A DNA stretch of 10,890 bases from Caldisericota bacterium (lineage in GTDB: Bacteria; CG03; B21-G15), in contig QMOP01000028.1 of the NCBI GenBank assembly GCA_003650255.1, positions 1 through 10,890 of the forward strand, read 5' to 3'. Positions 6,917 to 10,890 of this stretch are shown here, in pieces (position 1 is the stretch's first letter; each line of letters starts with the position of its first letter). Position numbers and translations under genes: made by a program. The notes beneath the pieces are model-generated. The model searched no databases. It worked only from the letters and a program-made list of their open reading frames with translations, and was not told the origin of the DNA.

Positions 6917-7998
6917 ATGATATAAAGGAACTTCTGGGAGTTCTTATTGAGAGAAATGGTTCAGACCTTCATTTAAGAGCAGACTCAAAACCTGTCATAA
7001 GAGTAAACAGGAGATTAAGTTATATTGAAGAGGTTCCTCCAATTTCTGAGGATGTTCTTAAAAATATTGCTTTAAGTATTATTCCAGAGGATAAAATTGA
7101 AAGTTTTAAAAAGAATTTACAGGTTGATTTTTCATATGAGATAGAGAATGCAAGGTTCAGAGTAAATGTTTTTTATCAGAAGAGCAAGATAAATATTGTT
7201 ATGAGATACATTCCGACAAAGATAAAGAGTTTTGAAGAATTAAATCTTCCAAAAGTCCTTGAAAAAATATGTGAGGAAAGAAGAGGACTTGTTCTTGTTA
7301 CAGGGACAGCCGGAAGTGGAAAATCAACAACACTTGCAAGTATGGTTGAGTATATAAATACAACAAGAGATGCTCATATAATAACGATTGAAGACCCAAT
7401 AGAGTTTTATTTTGAGGATAAAAAGTCAATAATATCACAGAGAGAAATTGGTGTTGATACTCCTGATTACATAACATCATTAAGACATATTGTAAGACAG
7501 GATCCTGATGTAATTTTAATAGGAGAGATGAGGGATATTGAAACAATAAGAGCAGCACTTACAAGTGCACAGCTTGGAAATTTAGTTCTTTCAACAATTC
7601 ATACAATAAATACTTATCAAACAATTACAAGGATTCTTGATATGTTTCCAACCCATGAACAGAATCAGATAAGATTTATGCTCTCAGATACACTTAAAGC
7701 AGTAATTTCACAGAGACTTCTTCCATTAAAGGATGGCTCTGGAATGATACCAGCAGTGGAAGTTTTAATAGCAACACCTCTTATAAGAAAACTCATTGAA
7801 GAGAATAATCTTTCAGAGATTCACCAGCAGATAGAGAAGGGAGAATATTATGGAATGCAATCATTCAATCAGAGTTTGTATAAACTGTATCAGGAAGGAA
7901 AGATAGACCTTGATACCGCATTAAAAGCAAGTTCAAATCCAGAAGAATTGATGTTGAGAATAAGAGGAATTGATACATCAAGTGGCTCAAAGGGATAA
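6913..7998 (+). CDS. pilT: PilT/PilU-family type IV pilus retraction ATPase
   Basis: Hexameric cytoplasmic ATPase of the GspE/PilT secretion superfamily. Known members drive depolymerisation and retraction of type IV pili for twitching, adhesion and DNA uptake. From ATG at 6913 there are 361 residues, matching PilT rather than the longer PilB/GspE, and there is no N-terminal MshEN domain. The N-terminal PAS-like domain (about 1-100) begins with GSDLHLRADSKPVIRVN (16-32). The motor domain has Walker A GTAGSGKSTT (131-140), the Asp box ITIEDPIEF (157-165), Walker B ILIGEMRD (201-208) and the His box STIHT (227-231). ATPLIRKLIEENNLSEI (287-303) matches the PilT AIRNLIRE region. The end (YGMQSFNQSLYKLYQEGKI, 313-331) recalls PilU, so PilT and PilU cannot be separated here. 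No other pilus gene is visible. Its start shares ATGA with the ftsZ stop. Confidence 0.93.
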   Translation: MNDIKELLGVLIERNGSDLHLRADSKPVIRVNRRLSYIEEVPPISEDVLKNIALSIIPEDKIESFKKNLQVDFSYEIENARFRVNVFYQKSKINIVMRYIPTKIKSFEELNLPKVLEKICEERRGLVLVTGTAGSGKSTTLASMVEYINTTRDAHIITIEDPIEFYFEDKKSIISQREIGVDTPDYITSLRHIVRQDPDVILIGEMRDIETIRAALTSAQLGNLVLSTIHTINTYQTITRILDMFPTHEQNQIRFMLSDTLKAVISQRLLPLKDGSGMIPAVEVLIATPLIRKLIEENNLSEIHQQIEKGEYYGMQSFNQSLYKLYQEGKIDLDTALKASSNPEELMLRIRGIDTSSGSKG

Positions 7999-8584
7999 TT
8001 TTTTAAGATTTGATTTGAAAAATACTTCAGGAATTACTCTTTCTCCTTTTGGTGATATGCGAAGGAAAGAGAACAGAAGATACATACAGGATATATTAAA
8101 TACTGACAGGATATATCTTGGAAGACAAATTCATTCAGCAAATATAAGGATTGTTGAAGGTAAAGAAGAGGAGGTTTTTTTTGATGATACAGATGGATTG
8201 ATAACATTTAAAAGGGGAATAGCACTTGGGGTTCTTGTTGCTGACTGTTTTCCTGTCCTTTTTGAAGGTGAGGATTTTGTTGCAATTCTTCACTGTGGAT
8301 ATAAAGGAATAAGAAATGGAATAATTGAAAAATTTTTTAAACTCTTAAAAGAAATGAAAGTTGAGTACAAAAATATTAGTTCTTTAATAGGTCCTGGAAT
8401 ATGTGGAAAACATTACTGGATTGATTTAAAAAGAATAATTTTGGGAAAACTTGAGTTGGAGGGTGTAAAGAATATCATTGATTCTGGTGTTTGCACTTTT
8501 GAAGATAAAAGATTCTTTTCTTACAGAAGAGAAGGAGAAAATACAGGAAGAAACCTCGCAGTAATCCTATTTGATAGTTCCTAA
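7982..8584 (+). CDS. pgeF: PgeF/YfiH laccase-domain protein (peptidoglycan editing factor family)
   Basis: Member of the Cu-oxidase_4 (laccase domain, formerly DUF152) family. E. coli YfiH/PgeF removes UDP-MurNAc carrying L-Ser in place of L-Ala, correcting MurC errors; other members have purine nucleoside phosphorylase or adenosine deaminase activity. From GTG at 7982 there are 200 residues, shorter than the usual 230-260. The missing part is at the N-terminus, where the common GGVS.GPY.SLN stretch is reduced to SGITLSPFGDMRR (16-28). The three presumed metal ligands are visible: His51 in RQIHS, Cys89 in VADCFPVLF and His104 in AILHCGYKG (usually HAGWRG). SYRREGENTGRN (180-191) is the typical C-terminal motif. 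TTG at 7970 would add four residues. GAGG at 7964-7967 is badly spaced for both starts, so the start is uncertain. It overlaps pilT by 17 bases. Confidence 0.88.
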   Translation: MAQRDNFLRFDLKNTSGITLSPFGDMRRKENRRYIQDILNTDRIYLGRQIHSANIRIVEGKEEEVFFDDTDGLITFKRGIALGVLVADCFPVLFEGEDFVAILHCGYKGIRNGIIEKFFKLLKEMKVEYKNISSLIGPGICGKHYWIDLKRIILGKLELEGVKNIIDSGVCTFEDKRFFSYRREGENTGRNLAVILFDSS

Positions 8585-8611
8585 TTTCATGAAATTGTGA
8601 AATGTTTAATA

Positions 8612-8640
8612 CTGGAAATAAACTTGAATTTTGCTATAAT
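8612..8640 (+). promoter_or_regulatory. Extended -10 promoter for comM, probably leaderless
   Basis: TATAAT at 8635-8640 is a perfect -10 hexamer, preceded by TGC (8632-8634), an extended -10 element. With a 17-base spacer the -35 would be CTGGAA (8612-8617), a weak match, as is common when the -10 is extended. It lies in the only sizeable gap of the window (8585-8648). Counting from the -10 places transcription start near 8647, at or within a couple of bases of the comM ATG at 8649. No Shine-Dalgarno sequence is present before the ATG. A sigma70-type polymerase is assumed. Confidence 0.65.
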
Positions 8641-8648
8641 TTTTGAAA

Positions 8649-10166
8649 ATGTTGAGTGTAGTAAATTCTGCAACTCTTGAAGGAATAGATGCATATGAAG
8701 TGAAGGTTGAGGTTGATCTCGGAAGAGGACTTCCATCCTTTAACATTGTAGGTCTTCCTGATACTGCTATAAAAGAATCAAGGGAGAGGGTTGAGGCTGC
8801 AATAAGGAATTCTGGTTTTGATTTTCCTGTTAAAAGGATTACTGTAAATCTTGCACCTGCTGGAATAAAAAAAGAAGGAGCAATATTTGACCTTCCAATC
8901 GCAATAGGAATTCTTTCAAGTTCCAAAAAGGTTATAAAAAAGGATGTTAAGGGATGGGTTATTCTTGGAGAACTTTCCTTAAATGGTGAAGTAAGACCAA
9001 TAAAAGGAATCTTATCTGTGTGTCTTTATTTCAGGAAAAAGAGAATAAAGGGTTTAATCATTCCATATGAAAATCTGTTTGAGGCAAAGGTTGTGGAAGG
9101 AGTAAAGGTTTATCCAGTTAAGAATTTGATTGATGCGTGTAAGATCATAAATGGAGAAAAGGTTGAGTATGAAGAAGAGGAAAGGGAGATTTTTGAGGAT
9201 GAGAATTATGATGTTGATTTTCTTGATGTGAAGGGTCAAATCTTAGCAAAAAAAGCAATTGAGGTTGCTGTAAGTGGAGGACACAATATAATTTTTATAG
9301 GACCACCTGGTGCTGGAAAGACACTTCTTGCAAGAAGAATTCCTACAATTCTTCCTGAGATGACTCTTGAAGAGGCAATTCAGACAACAAGGATATATTC
9401 TGTAAGTGGACTTCTTCCAAAGGGAATAGGACTTTTAAGAAAAAGACCATTCCGTTCTCCACATCATACAATATCTGATGTTGCTCTTATTGGTGGAGGG
9501 ACACATCCAAAACCAGGAGAGGTTTCACTTGCTCATAATGGTGTTTTATTTTTGGATGAACTTCCTGAATTTTCAAGAAAGGTTCTTGAATCGTTAAGAA
9601 TTCCACTTGAAGATAGAGTTGTTACAATATCAAGAGTTAATTCAACAATAACATATCCAGCAAATTTTATGCTTGTTGCAAGTATGAATCCGTGTCCATG
9701 TGGATTTTTGGGACATCCTGAAAAGGAATGCACCTGCACTCCAAATCAGGTTTTAAAATACAGAAAAAAAATTTCAGGTCCATTACTTGACAGGATTGAT
9801 ATTCAGGTTGAGGTTCCTGCTTTGAAGTATGAAGAATTAAGTGTTGATGAGAATTATTCAAGTAGTAAAATGAGAGAAAGAGTAAAGAAAGCAAGACAGA
9901 TTCAACTTGAGAGGTTTAAAAAAGAAAAGTTTTTTACAAACTCAATGATACCGACAAATAAAATTGAAAGATACTGTAAAATTGACGAAAAGGCAAAAAA
10001 AATTTTAGAGTTTGCTTTTAAGAAATTTTCATTTTCTTTAAGAGTTTATGATAGGCTTATAAGGATAGCAAGAACAATTGCAGACCTTGATGAAAGAGAG
10101 ATTATAAATGAGGAGGATATAGCAACAGCAATTCAGTTCAGATTTCTTGATAAACCTGTAATTTGA
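8649..10166 (+). CDS. comM: ComM/YifB-family AAA+ ATPase (Mg-chelatase-like)
   Basis: Hexameric AAA+ helicase family. In naturally competent bacteria ComM drives branch migration when incoming DNA is integrated, though it is also common in species not known to be competent. From ATG at 8649 there are 505 residues, full length. The N-terminal Lon-like (ChlI) domain (about 1-165) has GLPSFNIVGLPDTAIKESRE (27-46) and NLAPAGIKKEGAIFDLPIA (67-85). The AAA+ module has Walker A GPPGAGKT (218-225), FRSPHHTISD (268-277), Walker B VLFLDELPEF (299-308) and SMNPCPCG (345-352). The C349/C351 and C361/C363 pairs form the usual ComM Cys4 motif. The C-terminal lid includes RIARTIADL (472-480). The family start MLS..SA.L.GID supports ATG at 8649 over TTG at 8643. 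It has its own extended -10 promoter, no ribosome binding site, and is followed after 12 bases by thi4. Confidence 0.95.
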   Translation: MLSVVNSATLEGIDAYEVKVEVDLGRGLPSFNIVGLPDTAIKESRERVEAAIRNSGFDFPVKRITVNLAPAGIKKEGAIFDLPIAIGILSSSKKVIKKDVKGWVILGELSLNGEVRPIKGILSVCLYFRKKRIKGLIIPYENLFEAKVVEGVKVYPVKNLIDACKIINGEKVEYEEEEREIFEDENYDVDFLDVKGQILAKKAIEVAVSGGHNIIFIGPPGAGKTLLARRIPTILPEMTLEEAIQTTRIYSVSGLLPKGIGLLRKRPFRSPHHTISDVALIGGGTHPKPGEVSLAHNGVLFLDELPEFSRKVLESLRIPLEDRVVTISRVNSTITYPANFMLVASMNPCPCGFLGHPEKECTCTPNQVLKYRKKISGPLLDRIDIQVEVPALKYEELSVDENYSSSKMRERVKKARQIQLERFKKEKFFTNSMIPTNKIERYCKIDEKAKKILEFAFKKFSFSLRVYDRLIRIARTIADLDEREIINEEDIATAIQFRFLDKPVI

Positions 10167-10168
10167 AT

Positions 10169-10175
10169 AGGAGGG
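10169..10175 (+). promoter_or_regulatory. Ribosome binding site of thi4
   Basis: AGGAGGG lies in the 12-base gap between the comM stop and ATG at 10179, 3 bases before the ATG. It fixes the thi4 start. The gap is too short for a TPP riboswitch or a terminator, so thi4 is probably read from the comM promoter. Confidence 0.75.
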
Positions 10176-10178
10176 ATT

Positions 10179-10890
10179 ATGGAGAAAAAGATTTTTTCTT
10201 TTGTTACTGAAAAAGAGATTACAAGAGCAATTGTTGACAGATTTTCAAAGGAGTTTTATGAGTTTGTTGAATCTGACTGTATTATTGTTGGAGCAGGTCC
10301 TTCTGGTCTTATGGCAGGAAGGGAACTTGCTCGTTTTGGATTAAAGGTTTTGATTATCGAAAGAAACAACTATCTTGGAGGAGGTTTCTGGACTGGTGGT
10401 TATCTAATGAATAAGATTACTGTTAGAAGTCCAGGAGAGGAGGTACTGAAGGAACTTGGAATTCCATTTGAAAAATATACAGAGGGACTGTATGTTGCTG
10501 ATGGTCCTCATGCATGCAGTAAACTTATTGCAAGTTGCTGTGAGGCAGGTTGTAAGATAGTGAATATGACTGTTTTTGAGGATGTTGTTTTAAGAGAGAA
10601 TAATAGGGTTTCTGGAATTGTCATAAACTGGACTCCGATTCAATCACTTCCAAGAGAGATTAGATGTATTGACCCTGTTGCAATTGAAGGAAGGTTTATA
10701 ATTGATGCTTCAGGACATGATGCAGTTGTTGTGAAGAAACTTGAAGGGAGAGGGATATTGAAGGTTCCGGGATATGGAGCAATGTGGGTTGAGATGTCAG
10801 AGGATTTGGTTGTTAAGCATACAGGAGAACTTCATCCAGGACTTATTGTAAGCGGAATGAGTGTCTCAACTGTATATGGCCTTCCAAGAA
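10179..10890 (+). CDS. thi4: Thi4-family thiamine thiazole synthase (3'-truncated)
   Basis: Thi4 makes the adenylated thiazole precursor of thiamine from NAD, glycine and sulfur, using iron. The window holds 237 codons; about 20-40 C-terminal residues are missing. The N-terminus (EKEITRAIVDRFSKEFYEF, 11-29) is followed by the dinucleotide fold VGAGPSGLMAGREL (37-50), ERNNYLGGGFWTGG (61-74) and NKITVRSPGEEVLKELGI (78-95). Further on are GIVINW (146-151), IDASGHDA (175-182), VKHTGELHPGLIVSGM (212-227) and STVYGLPR (230-237), which normally continues into MGP.F..M. The window ends there. Cys163 in RCIDP (bases 10665-10667) sits where the yeast enzyme has Cys205, its sacrificial sulfur donor; most characterised prokaryotic forms have His there. 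This suggests a Cys-type rather than the usual sulfide-dependent His-type enzyme. Thiamine genes nearby are not visible. Confidence 0.93.
   Translation, partial: MEKKIFSFVTEKEITRAIVDRFSKEFYEFVESDCIIVGAGPSGLMAGRELARFGLKVLIIERNNYLGGGFWTGGYLMNKITVRSPGEEVLKELGIPFEKYTEGLYVADGPHACSKLIASCCEAGCKIVNMTVFEDVVLRENNRVSGIVINWTPIQSLPREIRCIDPVAIEGRFIIDASGHDAVVVKKLEGRGILKVPGYGAMWVEMSEDLVVKHTGELHPGLIVSGMSVSTVYGLPR

Noticed and set aside
6913..8584. A new division-linked system formed by the PilT-like and PgeF genes
   Set aside because: Both proteins belong to known families and nothing in the window ties them together beyond operon position. The separate points are reported as modest findings.
8583..8596. Perfect 14-base palindrome AATTTCATGAAATT across the pgeF stop, upstream of the comM promoter
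   Set aside because: In sequence this AT-rich about one such palindrome is expected per 10 kb by chance. It has no GC stem or U tract for a terminator and no second copy to support an operator. Its place in the only gap keeps it mildly suspicious.
10110..10178. Possible TPP riboswitch before thi4
   Set aside because: Only 12 bases separate comM and thi4, filled mostly by the ribosome binding site. No thi-box motifs were seen here or in the 64-base gap before comM.

Overview
The window is a stretch of bacterial chromosome with all genes on the + strand. It is AT-rich (about one third G+C by eye) and almost fully coding. The first two thirds are the distal half of a classical division and cell wall (dcw) cluster in canonical order: murG (5' end cut off), murC, murB, ddl, ftsQ, ftsA, ftsZ. 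A PilT/PilU-type pilus retraction ATPase gene and a pgeF (YfiH, laccase-domain) gene follow without a break. After a 64-base gap come comM (YifB-type AAA+ ATPase) and a thi4-family thiazole synthase gene that runs off the right end.

The organism cannot be named from this window. ftsZ/ftsA/ftsQ together with a PilT-type ATPase point to a peptidoglycan-walled bacterium with type IV pili or a related system, most likely diderm. Arginine is written almost only as AGA/AGG, the coding strand is very purine-rich with G far above C, and the proteins are rich in Lys, Glu and Ile. This resembles low-GC thermophilic or uncultivated-phylum genomes, but that is inference. The divergent MurB, FtsA and PgeF also suggest a lineage far from the usual model bacteria.

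From murG to pgeF the genes look like one operon. Neighbours overlap by 4 to about 17 bases (murG/murC 7, murC/murB 4, murB/ddl 11, ddl/ftsQ 4, ftsQ/ftsA 8, ftsZ/pilT 4, pilT/pgeF about 17), and the only gap is 12 bases, between ftsA and ftsZ. MurC adds L-Ala to the UDP-MurNAc made by MurB, Ddl supplies D-Ala-D-Ala, and MurG completes lipid II. FtsQ, FtsA and FtsZ build the divisome, and PgeF is known elsewhere to remove peptidoglycan precursors that carry a wrong amino acid. No terminator is visible between murG and comM.

comM appears to begin a new transcription unit. A perfect extended -10 (TGC-TATAAT) lies so close to its ATG that the message should be leaderless or nearly so, and no Shine-Dalgarno sequence precedes it. 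thi4 follows 12 bases after comM with a good ribosome binding site. The most notable point is that this Thi4 has Cys at the position of the sulfur-donating Cys of the yeast suicide enzyme, where most characterised prokaryotic Thi4 proteins have His. I saw no RNA genes, CRISPR arrays, mobile elements or riboswitches, and no gene-free stretch over 300 bases. I found no convincing new multi-gene system; the window is mostly a conserved housekeeping region with a few unusual details.
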